DNA of 64,000 nucleotides from Pseudotamlana haliotis (GCF_008806375.1 NZ_WAAT01000028.1:153278-217277); one strand, 5' to 3'; shown: positions 42,878-51,798, counted from the stretch's first letter. Made by a program: numbers and translations. The notes: generated from the sequence alone by a model not told the origin.

Positions 42878-45070
42878 TTATTCTTGTGTGGTTTCCACTT
42901 TAATATCGGTTCCTAATCGCTGTAAATAAGCAATCATAGCAACGATTTCTCTGTCTTTCATTTCAATAAAGTCTTCGCCGTTGGCCGCCGCCGCTTTCTT
43001 GTCAGATTCGTAAGCTGTTACAAAATCGGGGTCAGCATATAAATTCTTTTCAATTTGAGCACCTTGAGCGTCCATGCTTTGTTGGGCGTTGGCAATTTCT
43101 TCTTCGGTGTAAGGTACACCTAAGCTTACCATGGCTTCCATTTTAGTTTTGGTCATCGATTTGTCTAATCGGCTACTTTCTCCAGTAATTAACCAAGGGT
43201 AACGTGGCATGATAGAACCTGATGAGGTACTCTGCGGGTCGTACATGTGGTTAAAGTGCCAGTTATCTGAATATTTCTGACCAATACGGTGTAAATCTGG
43301 CCCCGTACGCTTAGATCCCCATAAAAACGGGTGGTCGTAAACATATTCTCCGGCTTTAGAGTATTCGCCGTAGCGTTCAACTTCATGTCTAAATGGTCTA
43401 ATCATTTGCGAGTGACAACTCACACAACCTTCTCTAATATAAATATCACGCCCTTCTAATTCAAGCGGTGTATAAGGTTTTACACTAGCAATGGTTGGGA
43501 TGTTTGATTTTACCATAATGGTTGGTACAATTTGAATGATACCACCAATTAAAATAGCAATAGTCGCTAAAATGGTTAATTGAATAGGTCTACGCTCTAA
43601 CCAAGTGTGCCAACCTTCACCTGCTGTACGCTTGTTGGTTACTTTTTCAAGAGCAGGGGCTTCTGCTAATTCATCTTGTACCGCAGTACCTTGTTTAATG
43701 GTTACAATGACGTTATAAACTAAGACGAACATCCCTATAATGTATAAAGAACCTCCAATAGCACGCATCCAGTACATAGGCATAATTTCGGTTACCGTTT
43801 CAAGAAAGTTACCGTAAACTAAAGTTCCGTCTGGATTAAATTGTTGCCACATTGAGTACTGTGTAAATCCAGCAACATATAAAGGAAGGGCATACATAAT
43901 GATTCCTAGAGTACCTAACCAAAAGTGTAAGTTGGCTAAGGCAGTAGAGTATAATTTTGTTTTAAATAACCTTGGAATTAGGTAGTAAATAATACCAAAA
44001 GCCATAAAGCCGTTCCAGGCTAAGGCGCCAACGTGTACGTGTGCAATAATCCAATCGGTAAAGTGTGCTACAGCATTGACGTTTTTTAAGGATAATAAAG
44101 GCCCTTCAAAGGTGGCCATACCGTAACCTGTAATGGCTACAACCATAAATTTTAAAACCGGGTCTGTACGTACTTTATCCCAAGCACCACGCAGGGTTAG
44201 TAGTCCGTTAATCATACCACCCCAAGATGGCATAAGTAACATTACTGAGAATGCCACGCCTAAATTTTGAGCCCATTCTGGTAAAGCGGTATATAATAAG
44301 TGGTGTGGTCCAGCCCAGATATAAATAAATATTAAGGACCAGAAGTGTACAATAGAAAGTCTATACGAGTAAACAGGTCGGTTTGCAGCTTTAGGCACAA
44401 AGTAATACATGAGTCCTAAAAACGGTGTGGTTAAAAAGAAGGCCACAGCATTGTGTCCATACCACCATTGTACTAAGGCATCTTGAACTCCAGCGTAAAC
44501 CGAGTAACTTTTCATAGCACTCACAGGCAGTTCAATATTATTAAAAATATGAAGGACAGCAACGGTAACAAAAGTGGCGATGTAGAACCAAATAGCTACG
44601 TAAAGGTGACGTTGTCTACGTTTTAAGATCGTCCAAATCATATTGATACCAAAAACCACCCAAACCACAGCAATAGCAATGTCTATAGGCCATTCTAATT
44701 CGGCGTATTCTTTTGAAGAAGTATAACCTAAAGGCAGTGAGATCGCGGCAGACACAATAATAAGTTGCCACCCCCAGAAGTTAATGTTACTCAATAAATC
44801 ACTGGCCATACGGGCTTTTAGTAATCGCTGAAGTGAATAATAAATACCAGCAAACATGGCATTACCTACAAAGGCAAAAATAACGGCGTTAGTATGTAAT
44901 GGTCTTAATCGCCCAAAACTTAGCCATGAAATGCCATCGGTAAGATTAGGGAATAAAAACAAAAAGGCAAGTAGTAAACCTACTGCCATGCCCACCACAC
45001 CAAATACTATTGTAGCGTAGATAAATTTGGTTACGATTTTATTATCGTAATGAAACTGTTGCATTTCCAT
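42878..45070 (-). CDS. ccoNO: Fused cbb3 oxidase subunits I and II
   Basis: 730 aa fusion. The CcoN part (about 1-480) has about 12 membrane spans and the heme/copper ligands, including RPLHTNAVIFAF, QWWYGHNAVAFFLT, WAGPHHLLYTALPEW and HFTDWIIAHVHVGALAWNG. After a linker and another span (about 510-530), the CcoO part carries IREGCVSCHSQMIRPFRHEV with the heme c site CVSCH. The CcoNO fusion is typical of Bacteroidota. It reduces oxygen with high affinity and pumps protons. Confidence 0.96.
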   Translation of the reverse strand: MEMQQFHYDNKIVTKFIYATIVFGVVGMAVGLLLAFLFLFPNLTDGISWLSFGRLRPLHTNAVIFAFVGNAMFAGIYYSLQRLLKARMASDLLSNINFWGWQLIIVSAAISLPLGYTSSKEYAELEWPIDIAIAVVWVVFGINMIWTILKRRQRHLYVAIWFYIATFVTVAVLHIFNNIELPVSAMKSYSVYAGVQDALVQWWYGHNAVAFFLTTPFLGLMYYFVPKAANRPVYSYRLSIVHFWSLIFIYIWAGPHHLLYTALPEWAQNLGVAFSVMLLMPSWGGMINGLLTLRGAWDKVRTDPVLKFMVVAITGYGMATFEGPLLSLKNVNAVAHFTDWIIAHVHVGALAWNGFMAFGIIYYLIPRLFKTKLYSTALANLHFWLGTLGIIMYALPLYVAGFTQYSMWQQFNPDGTLVYGNFLETVTEIMPMYWMRAIGGSLYIIGMFVLVYNVIVTIKQGTAVQDELAEAPALEKVTNKRTAGEGWHTWLERRPIQLTILATIAILIGGIIQIVPTIMVKSNIPTIASVKPYTPLELEGRDIYIREGCVSCHSQMIRPFRHEVERYGEYSKAGEYVYDHPFLWGSKRTGPDLHRIGQKYSDNWHFNHMYDPQSTSSGSIMPRYPWLITGESSRLDKSMTKTKMEAMVSLGVPYTEEEIANAQQSMDAQGAQIEKNLYADPDFVTAYESDKKAAAANGEDFIEMKDREIVAMIAYLQRLGTDIKVETTQE

Positions 45071-45079
45071 AGTTGAGAA

Positions 45080-45265
45080 TTAGTCTTTTTTGGTTAGAAT
45101 TGATTTTTTTGGTTTTTCTTTTACGAGTTCGTCTTCAAATAACATGCGAACCGAAGGCGTGTAGCTATCGTCAAACTGACCACTTTTTACAGCAACAATG
45201 AAGGCTATAAAGAAGCCAATGGCTACTATGATGCTGATAGTTAGTAAGATGTATATGACGCTCAT
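45080..45265 (-). CDS. ccoS: cbb3 oxidase maturation protein CcoS
   Basis: 61 aa. One membrane span (about 4-25), then the CcoS signature SGQFDDSYTPSVRMLFED. It is first in the ccoS-ccoNO-ccoQ-ccoP unit and lies 30 nt downstream of the -7 box of the FNR promoter. CcoS is needed for heme and copper insertion into CcoN. Confidence 0.93.
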   Translation of the reverse strand: MSVIYILLTISIIVAIGFFIAFIVAVKSGQFDDSYTPSVRMLFEDELVKEKPKKSILTKKD

Positions 45266-45294
45266 ATTGTGGTTCGTAAGGTTGTTTTAGTATT

Positions 45295-45338
45295 CAAATA
45301 TATTTTGATAGCGCTTTCTAAAATATGACATTTATCAT
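45295..45338 (-). promoter_or_regulatory. FNR-type box and promoter of the ccoS-NO-Q-P operon
   Basis: Dyad ATGACA-TT-TATCAT (45325-45338). On the minus strand a perfect -7 box TATATTTG (45302-45295) starts 29.5 nt from the dyad centre. The dyad overlaps the last codons of ccoI, so the oxidase genes have their own FNR-controlled promoter in addition to any read-through from ccoI. Confidence 0.82.
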
Positions 45339-47728
45339 GTTTTTTCAACCTTATCGTGAATTTTTTTTCCTACGAAGTTAGTGCATAATGTAGTAAAAAC
45401 AACAATGCTAATCGAACTTAAAGGCATTAATATGGCGGCTATTACTGGTAGTAATTGCCCTGTAACCGCAAAATAGAGTCCGATGCAGTTGTAAATCAGG
45501 GACAAAACAAAGCTCCATTTGATAATTTTTATAGCCGATTTTGACGCTTTTATAAAGTCGTAAAGTAAGGTGAAATTACTAGCGTCTAAAATGGCATCAC
45601 AAGCAGGGGAGAACACATTCACATTTTCTGAAATGGCTACACCAACATCGCTTTGGGCTATGGCCCCGGCATCGTTTAATCCGTCGCCAATCATGAGGAC
45701 TTTAGCACCAGAATTTTGATGGTGTTTGATGTACTCTAATTTGTCTTCAGGTTTTTGGTTGAAGAGCAACTTGGTTTTTGCAGGAAGGAGTTTGGTGAGG
45801 TTTTTTTCTTCTCCAGAATTATCACCCGATAGTATGACCAAATCATAAGAAGGCTTTAATTGATTGAAGAGTTTTGAGAGTCCTTTGCGGTAACGGTTGT
45901 AAAAGGTAAAGCGTCCTTTGTATTTGTTATTTGTACTTACGTGAACCGCAGTGATTAATGATTTTCCTTCGGAAGTATGGCCTACAAAAGCACCTGAGCC
46001 AATTTTAATTGAATCTTTGTTGTGCTGTGCGGAAATACCTTTGCCTATATGTTCTTGGTAGTTTTCAATGGTTACAATATCGTGTTCATTTAAAAGGGTA
46101 TATAAAGAACGGCTTAGAGGATGGTTTGAATTCCGTAAAGTACTTTTAAGAAAGACTTCTTCATCTGAAGATAATTGAGCGCCTTCATATTCAATACTCG
46201 TTTCTTTATTTGCAGTAATGGTTCCCGTTTTATCGAAAATGATGGTGTTTATTTGAGCCAGTTGCTCAATCACTGATGCATTTTTAGCATAAAACTTTTG
46301 CTTGCCAAAAATACGGAGTATGTTGCCTAAAGTAAAGGGCGCGGCTAAAGCAATGGCACAAGGACAGGCGATAATAAGCACTGCGGTAAAAACGTTCATG
46401 GCTTTAGAACTATCGTTTACTAACCAATAAGCCGTGGCTATAATGGCTATACTTAAAATAGCCAGCGTAAAGCGCTTACTAATGGTGTTGGTTAGGGTAG
46501 TAAAAGCGTCTTCTTTATTGATGTTAAACACATCGTTGCTCCAAAGTTGTGTGAGGTAACTCTGCTCAACACTTTTTAAAACATCTACTTCAATACTGCC
46601 TTCTACTTGTTTTCCTCCGGCATAGAGTTTGTTGCCAGATTGTTTTGAAACGGCTTCAGATTCACCGGTAACAAAACTGTAATCGATGCGAGCCCTTCCG
46701 TTAATTAAAATACAATCTACAGGAATGAGCTCTTCGTTTCTTATAAGCAGTCGGTCGCCTTTTTTGATGTCATAAACCTGAATGGAAATTTCGTCACCTT
46801 CAGCTGTGATTTTAGTGATTCCGATTGGGAAATAAGATTTGTAATCACGTTCAAATGATAAAAAGCTGTAGGTTTTCTGTTGAAAAAACTTTCCGAGAAG
46901 GAGAAAAAATATTAACCCCGCAAGGCTATCAAAAAATCCTGTTCCTAAATCCAGAATGATTTCGGCTGTGCTTCTTATGAACAATACCGCAGCCCCCAAA
47001 GCAATAGGCACATCAATATTTAAAATACCCGATTTTAGACCTTTATATGCTGAAATAAAATAATCTTGGGCTGAGTAAAACACCACGGGTAATGAAAAGC
47101 TAAACATGAGCCACCTGAAAAGTGGTTTAAATTGTTCGAGCCAAAATTCATCCACTTGAAAATATTCCGGAAAGGATAAAAACATGATGTTTCCGAAGGC
47201 AAAACCAGCCACGCCTAGTTTGTAAATGAGCGAACGGTCTATATTCTTTTTGCCAACCGAATAATCGTCTAAGCTAATAAAAGGTTCGTAGCCAATACGA
47301 CTGAGGAGCTGCACCAGTGCTTTTAAGGAAATTTGATTAGTGTTATAAGTAATACGGACGGTTTTCTTCCCAAAATTCACCATTGATGATGAAATGGCTG
47401 GGTTTAACTTGTTTAAGTTTTCTAAAACCCAAATGCAAGAGCTGCAGTGAATATGCGGAATGTATAAACTAACAATTTGAGTGTTGTCGTCGTTAAATTC
47501 AAGGAGGCTTTCTACAATTTTGGCATTGTCTAGAAAGTTGTATTTGCCTTCTACATCCTTAGGTGTAGTACCAGGAGCATTTTGCAGCTCGTAGTATGAG
47601 GTTAAATCGTTATCTGAAAAGATTTCGTAAACCGTTTTACAACCCTGGCAACAAAAAGATTTTTCATCATAAATGATTTCCGAATCTGCAGCATCAAGTC
47701 CGCAGTGGAAACATGTTTTAGGTTCCAT
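45335..47728 (-). CDS. ccoI: Copper-transporting P1B-ATPase CcoI
   Basis: 797 aa. An N-terminal Cys-rich metal-binding region (CFHCGLDAADSE and FCCQGCKTVYEIF), then an HMA domain with HIHCSSCIWVLENL (about 90-105). The translocation motif is IACPCAIALAAPFTLG, the phosphorylation site DKTGTIT, and the hinge GDGLNDAGAIAQSDVGVAI. The four-Cys N-terminal domain is typical of the FixI/CcoI group that supplies copper to cbb3 oxidase. It is divergent from fnr and heads the cco cluster. Confidence 0.93.
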   Translation of the reverse strand: MEPKTCFHCGLDAADSEIIYDEKSFCCQGCKTVYEIFSDNDLTSYYELQNAPGTTPKDVEGKYNFLDNAKIVESLLEFNDDNTQIVSLYIPHIHCSSCIWVLENLNKLNPAISSSMVNFGKKTVRITYNTNQISLKALVQLLSRIGYEPFISLDDYSVGKKNIDRSLIYKLGVAGFAFGNIMFLSFPEYFQVDEFWLEQFKPLFRWLMFSFSLPVVFYSAQDYFISAYKGLKSGILNIDVPIALGAAVLFIRSTAEIILDLGTGFFDSLAGLIFFLLLGKFFQQKTYSFLSFERDYKSYFPIGITKITAEGDEISIQVYDIKKGDRLLIRNEELIPVDCILINGRARIDYSFVTGESEAVSKQSGNKLYAGGKQVEGSIEVDVLKSVEQSYLTQLWSNDVFNINKEDAFTTLTNTISKRFTLAILSIAIIATAYWLVNDSSKAMNVFTAVLIIACPCAIALAAPFTLGNILRIFGKQKFYAKNASVIEQLAQINTIIFDKTGTITANKETSIEYEGAQLSSDEEVFLKSTLRNSNHPLSRSLYTLLNEHDIVTIENYQEHIGKGISAQHNKDSIKIGSGAFVGHTSEGKSLITAVHVSTNNKYKGRFTFYNRYRKGLSKLFNQLKPSYDLVILSGDNSGEEKNLTKLLPAKTKLLFNQKPEDKLEYIKHHQNSGAKVLMIGDGLNDAGAIAQSDVGVAISENVNVFSPACDAILDASNFTLLYDFIKASKSAIKIIKWSFVLSLIYNCIGLYFAVTGQLLPVIAAILMPLSSISIVVFTTLCTNFVGKKIHDKVEKT

Positions 47729-47757
47729 AAATTTAAAAAGGCATTTCTAGCTGTTGA

Positions 47758-47801
47758 CAAAATTGAAAAAACAACAAATTAATACGCATGATAATTGTCA
47801 T
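47758..47801. promoter_or_regulatory. FNR-type box between ccoI and fnr
   Basis: Dyad ATGATA-AT-TGTCAT (47788-47801). For ccoI on the minus strand, CAATTTTG (47765-47758; 7 of 8 matches to TAnnTTTG) begins 29.5 nt from the centre, the activating geometry seen elsewhere. For fnr on the plus strand the best -7-like box, TATATTTT (47808-47815), begins only 13.5 nt from the centre, so the box would overlap the -33 region and could repress fnr. Confidence 0.75.
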
Positions 47802-47837
47802 GATTTATATATTTTTACAAAATACAAAATTATAGGT

Positions 47838-48515
47838 ATGAGCAAGTGCGAGCAGTGCATAATTAAACAGTTTAATTCATTAAAAGCATTAACAAAAGAT
47901 GAGTTGGTGCGCATCTCTGCGTGCAAAACGTCACACACCATAAAAAAAGGTGAGGTTATTTTTGAAGAAGGTGAAATGTTAAACGGGGTTTACTGTATAA
48001 AGGATGGCATTTGTAAATTATCGAAACTGAGTGAAAACGGCAAGGACCAAATTGTAAAAATGGTGGTTAAAGGCCAGCTTTTAGGTCAGCGTTCATTGAT
48101 TAGCGAAGAAACTTCTAATTTACAAGCTACAGCTTTAAATGAAATGGAAGTTTGTTTTATTCCGAAGAGTGAAATTATTGCCGATTTACAGAAGAACCCT
48201 AAATTCTCCTTTGAAGTTTTAAAGGATATGGCTCATGATTTAAGAGATTCTGACGATATTATCGTGAATATGGCTCAAAAATCAGTACGTCAGCGTTTGG
48301 CGGAAACCTTAATTTATATTCATGAAAACTTCGGAACTAATCCTGATGATACCTTAAGTGTGCTTCTGTCTCGTGAAGATTATGCTGGTATTGTAGGAAC
48401 CGCAACCGAATCTGCTATACGTGTGCTTTCTCAGTTTAAAAAAGAAGGTTTGATTGAAGCCGTTGGGAAGTATATTAAAATTATTGACTTCGCAGGTTTA
48501 GAGCGTGTGGAGTAA
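47838..48515 (+). CDS. fnr: FNR-type oxygen-responsive regulator
   Basis: 225 aa from the ATG at 47838 (MSKCEQCIIK); the longer frame upstream reads through the FNR box and promoter and is rejected. Crp-like cyclic-nucleotide fold (about 15-125), dimer helix, and C-terminal helix-turn-helix with LSREDYAGIVGTATESAIRV. Cys4, Cys7, Cys29 and Cys106 (in MEVCFIP, aligning with E. coli Cys122) can bind an oxygen-labile [4Fe-4S] cluster. The ESxxR pattern in the recognition helix matches FNR. It is encoded divergently from ccoI and likely controls the four ATGAYA-type boxes here. Confidence 0.9.
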   Translation: MSKCEQCIIKQFNSLKALTKDELVRISACKTSHTIKKGEVIFEEGEMLNGVYCIKDGICKLSKLSENGKDQIVKMVVKGQLLGQRSLISEETSNLQATALNEMEVCFIPKSEIIADLQKNPKFSFEVLKDMAHDLRDSDDIIVNMAQKSVRQRLAETLIYIHENFGTNPDDTLSVLLSREDYAGIVGTATESAIRVLSQFKKEGLIEAVGKYIKIIDFAGLERVE

Positions 48516-48937
48516 AACGCTAGAAGGTCTCAGTTTTCGGTTCATCGAATCAACAATGGATAATTAATAATTAAAAAGGAATAATTAAAAATTGACCAGT
48601 TGATAGGAATTCGAAGCTTAACAACAATCGGTGAAATTTGTATCTGAAAATTTCTCTGTGAATCTCTGTTTTAAAATCTCATAAGTGTAAGTTTCCAGAA
48701 ACTAATAACCAACATAATTTCTCGCAAAGCAGTAATACACAAAAATCAGTGAAATCTGTGTCTATATATTCTGAGAGAATCTCTGTGAAACCTCCGCACC
48801 TCTCTGTGTAATAAAAAGAATTCTCAAGACTAGGGCTGTTTCAGTTTAGCCATATGTTAAGTTTATGAACTCTTTATGACAACAAGTCGTATAATTTCCA
48901 CTTTAACTTCTATCTTTGTAGTCCGAAAAAAATAACT
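48516..48937. other. Non-coding interval with degenerate CTCTGTGAA repeats
   Basis: About 420 bp with no credible gene. From about 48630 to 48815 it holds many imperfect copies of TCTCTGTGAA / AATCTGTGTCT in one orientation, similar to sequence at 27320-27360. These look like decayed dispersed repeats. The promoter of prmA lies at the right end. Confidence 0.5.
48911..48918 (+). promoter_or_regulatory. Promoter -7 box of prmA
   Basis: TATCTTTG matches TAnnTTTG 19 nt before the prmA start codon. A -33 TTG is not obvious. Confidence 0.5.
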
Positions 48938-49774
48938 ATGTCGAATATCATTTATATAGGTTACGAATTTAAGGTAACACCTTTACAACCAGCGGTTGAG
49001 ATTTTAATTGCAGAATTAGGTTATGCTGGTTTTGAGAGTTTTGTAGAAACCGATCAAGGCGTAACAGCCTATATTCAAAAGGAAGAATGGCAAGCCGATA
49101 TTTTAGATGATATTCAAATTTTAAATTCCGATGAGTTTGAGATTAGCTACGAGTTTAGCGAAATCGAACAAACCAATTGGAATGCCGAATGGGAAAAGAA
49201 TTTCAGCCCGATTGTCGTAGATGATAGCTGTGCTGTACGTGCACCATTTCACGATAAATTCGATACTGAATACGACATTATTATTGAACCCAAAATGAGT
49301 TTTGGTACGGGGCATCATGAAACCACACACATGATGATTCAGCATATTTTAAAAAACGATTTTAAAGGGAAATCGGTTTTAGATATGGGCTGTGGTACTG
49401 GTGTTTTAGCCATTTTAGCCGAAATGAAAGGCGCACAAACTATTGATGCGGTAGATTATGATAATTGGTGTTATTTAAACAGTTTAGAAAATGTTGAGCG
49501 TAATAACTGTGAGTATATCACCGTTATTGAAGGAGATGCCGCGGTGTTAAAGGGTAAAAAGTATGATGTTGTTATTGCCAATATCAACCGTAATATCTTA
49601 TTACAAGACCTAGAAACCTATGCATCTTGCATGAATGCAAACGGAACGATTTTCTTAAGCGGATTCTACAATGATGATATTCCTGTGATTCAGGAGGCTT
49701 GTGAAAAGCAATTGTTAAAATTTGAAGAAAAATTAGAGCGTAACCATTGGGTGGCTCTAAAATTTATAAATTAG
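48938..49774 (+). CDS. prmA: Ribosomal protein L11 methyltransferase
   Basis: 278 aa SAM-dependent enzyme that methylates ribosomal protein L11. The N-terminal substrate-recognition part ends near WNAEWEKNFSPIVVDDSCAV. The catalytic domain then shows EPKMSFGTGHHETTHMM, the SAM motif SVLDMGCGTGVLAILA, and DVVIANINRNILLQDL. It is followed by clpS after 10 nt, so the two are probably co-transcribed. Confidence 0.94.
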   Translation: MSNIIYIGYEFKVTPLQPAVEILIAELGYAGFESFVETDQGVTAYIQKEEWQADILDDIQILNSDEFEISYEFSEIEQTNWNAEWEKNFSPIVVDDSCAVRAPFHDKFDTEYDIIIEPKMSFGTGHHETTHMMIQHILKNDFKGKSVLDMGCGTGVLAILAEMKGAQTIDAVDYDNWCYLNSLENVERNNCEYITVIEGDAAVLKGKKYDVVIANINRNILLQDLETYASCMNANGTIFLSGFYNDDIPVIQEACEKQLLKFEEKLERNHWVALKFIN

Positions 49775-49784
49775 AATAAAAAAG

Positions 49785-50060
49785 ATGAGTACGGAAGAAA
49801 ATACATCCGAAGAGGTACTGCTCGAGGAAGCGGTTTCAACTCAAAATGAAATAGTGGTTTATAACGATGATGTGAATACCTTCGATCATGTTATAGAAAC
49901 CCTGATTTACGTGTGTGATCACACAGCTGAACAAGCAGAGCAATGCTCCCTAATTGTTCACTACAACGGAAAATGTACTGTAAAAACTGGTGATTATGAC
50001 GATTTAAAACCGCGTTGTTCTATGCTTCTTGAAGCTGGTTTGAGTGCTGAAATTATATAA
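49785..50060 (+). CDS. clpS: ATP-dependent Clp protease adaptor ClpS
   Basis: 91 aa. The core motif VVYNDDVNTFDHVIETLIYVC lies near residues 24-44 and is followed by AEQAEQCSLIVHYNGKCTVKTG. ClpS delivers N-degron substrates to ClpAP/ClpCP. The N-terminal 20 residues are an acidic flexible tail. It ends the two-gene prmA-clpS unit. Confidence 0.93.
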   Translation: MSTEENTSEEVLLEEAVSTQNEIVVYNDDVNTFDHVIETLIYVCDHTAEQAEQCSLIVHYNGKCTVKTGDYDDLKPRCSMLLEAGLSAEII

Positions 50061-50065
50061 ATTTT

Positions 50066-50385
50066 TGTCATTTAGTAGAACCTGTCTAGCGGCAGGCAGA
50101 GGAGCCGCAACTGAAGTATCTTTTTAGGTTTCGATTTGTTTAACCGTTTAACTGTTTAATCATTTAGCACAGACGTTATTCTGAAATCGAAGGCTGTTTA
50201 AAAAGTCTATATGATGTCATATTGAGCTTGTTGAAATATCATAATAAAACCTATTTATTATGGTTTCGACAAGCTCAACCTGACAAATACAAGTTTAAAC
50301 GTGTTTTTGAATAGGCTGTCGATTCAGAATGACGAAAAACGAACCTTATCGAACAGCCTTTTCCTTTTCTTACTTATTCTTAGGT
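50066..50385. repeat. Intergenic region with nested inverted repeats
   Basis: Between the convergent clpS and MBL-rhodanese genes. The inner element (50216-50284) has arms GTCATATTGAGCTTGTTGAA and, read as complement, GTCAGGTTGAGCTTGTCGAA, each continuing to CATAATAA around a short centre. An outer pair, AAGGCTGTT (50190-50198) and AACAGCCTT (50352-50360), encloses it. A separate small palindromic piece (CCTGTCTAGCGGCAGGCAG) is near 50080-50098. This looks like a MITE-like insertion in or beside the original terminator. Confidence 0.6.
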
Positions 50386-51798
50386 TTATAAGGTAGACGG
50401 ACAAACATAATTTGTTGTAGGTAAATCCGAATCTTTTATCGCAGCAAAACCTCCTGCAATATCAACCAAATTATCAAAACCGCGAGCTTTTAAAATTGAA
50501 GCAGCAATTACAGAGCGGTAACCACCTGCACAATGTAGATAATAAGTTTGATTCTTATCAATGGCATTCATATTGTCATTAATGTAATCTAACGGGAATG
50601 TGTGTACTTGATCACCTTCTAAATGTTGAGATTTATATTCCCCATCTTTTCTAACATCTAAAACTTCAATGTTGTTGTTTTTAAAACGTTTAGAAAATTC
50701 TTCAACCGGTATAGATTCTATCGATTCTAGATCTTTACCAGCTTGTTTCCAAGCTTCGATACCGCCTTCTAAATATCCTAGCGTATTATCGTAACCCACA
50801 CGAGATAATCTTGTAACGGTTTCTTCTTCTTTACCTTCAGGAGTTATGAGGAGTATCGGTTGTTTTAAATCGGTTATCAAGGCACCAACCCATGGGGCAA
50901 AACCGCCGTGAATTCCAATAAAAATAGAATTAGGGATGTGAGCCTTTACAAAGTCTTTTTCATGCCTTACATCTAAAACTAGAGCACCTTCTTCATTAGC
51001 TAAATGTTCAAAAGCTTCAGGAGTTAAAGGAGTATTTCCTTGTTTTAAAACGGTTTCAAAAGTATCGTAACCCGATTTGTTCATCATGGCATTTTTGGCG
51101 AAATATTGTGGAGGAGGGGCAATACCATCAAGCACTTCTTTAACAAATTCAGCTTTGGTCATATCGGCTCTTAAAGCGTAGTTTGTTTTTTTCTGATCAC
51201 CTAAAACCCCAACAGTTTCTTTACTTAGGTTTTTTCCGCAGGCAGAACCCGCACCATGTGCCGGGTAAACAATGACATCGTCTGGAAGCGTCATGATTTT
51301 ATTGCGTAAGGAGTCGTATAGCATTTCGGCTAAATCTTCTTTTGTTAAATCAGATTTAATAGCCAAATCCGGACGCCCAACATCACCTAAAAACAAAGTG
51401 TCACCAGAGAAAATAGCATGATCTTTGCCGTTTTCATCAATCAACAAAAAAGTTGAAGATTCTAAGGTATGACCAGGGGTGTGCAGCACTTTTATCGAGA
51501 TGTTTCCCAGCTTGAAAACTTCGTTGTCTTTTGCTGTGTGGATATCATAATCGGTGTCAGCACCAGGGCCATAAACAATAGTTGCTCCTGTTTTTTTAGC
51601 CAAATCAATATGACCTGAAACAAAATCAGCGTGAAAATGTGTTTCAAAAATATATTTAATGGTAGCATTTTCTGCGGAAGCTTTATCCACATACTGCTGT
51701 GTTTCACGAAGCGGATCAATAATAGCCACTTCACCGTTAGATTCAATATAATAAGCACCTTGTGCTAAACACCCTGTATATATTTGTTCGATTTTCAT
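50386..51798 (-). CDS. MBL-fold hydrolase with two rhodanese domains (persulfide dioxygenase-like)
   Basis: 470 aa. The metallo-beta-lactamase domain (about 1-245) has the metal motif ETHFHADFVSGH, TPGHTLESSTFLL, FSGDTLFLGDVGRPD and YPAHGAGSACGK, as in ETHE1-type persulfide dioxygenases. Rhodanese domain 1 (about 260-355) has LLITPEGKEEE where the catalytic Cys should be, so it is probably inactive. Domain 2 (about 365-460) keeps the Cys in YLHCAGGYRSVIAA. It likely oxidises glutathione-type persulfides or moves sulfane sulfur. It is downstream of TSUP and YeeE genes and has its own regulated promoter. Confidence 0.9.
   Translation of the reverse strand: MKIEQIYTGCLAQGAYYIESNGEVAIIDPLRETQQYVDKASAENATIKYIFETHFHADFVSGHIDLAKKTGATIVYGPGADTDYDIHTAKDNEVFKLGNISIKVLHTPGHTLESSTFLLIDENGKDHAIFSGDTLFLGDVGRPDLAIKSDLTKEDLAEMLYDSLRNKIMTLPDDVIVYPAHGAGSACGKNLSKETVGVLGDQKKTNYALRADMTKAEFVKEVLDGIAPPPQYFAKNAMMNKSGYDTFETVLKQGNTPLTPEAFEHLANEEGALVLDVRHEKDFVKAHIPNSIFIGIHGGFAPWVGALITDLKQPILLITPEGKEEETVTRLSRVGYDNTLGYLEGGIEAWKQAGKDLESIESIPVEEFSKRFKNNNIEVLDVRKDGEYKSQHLEGDQVHTFPLDYINDNMNAIDKNQTYYLHCAGGYRSVIAASILKARGFDNLVDIAGGFAAIKDSDLPTTNYVCPSTL

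Noticed and set aside
47754-47837. Longer fnr frame starting at 47754
   Set aside because: It would translate the FNR box and promoter; MSKCEQC at 47838 restores the usual FNR N-terminus.
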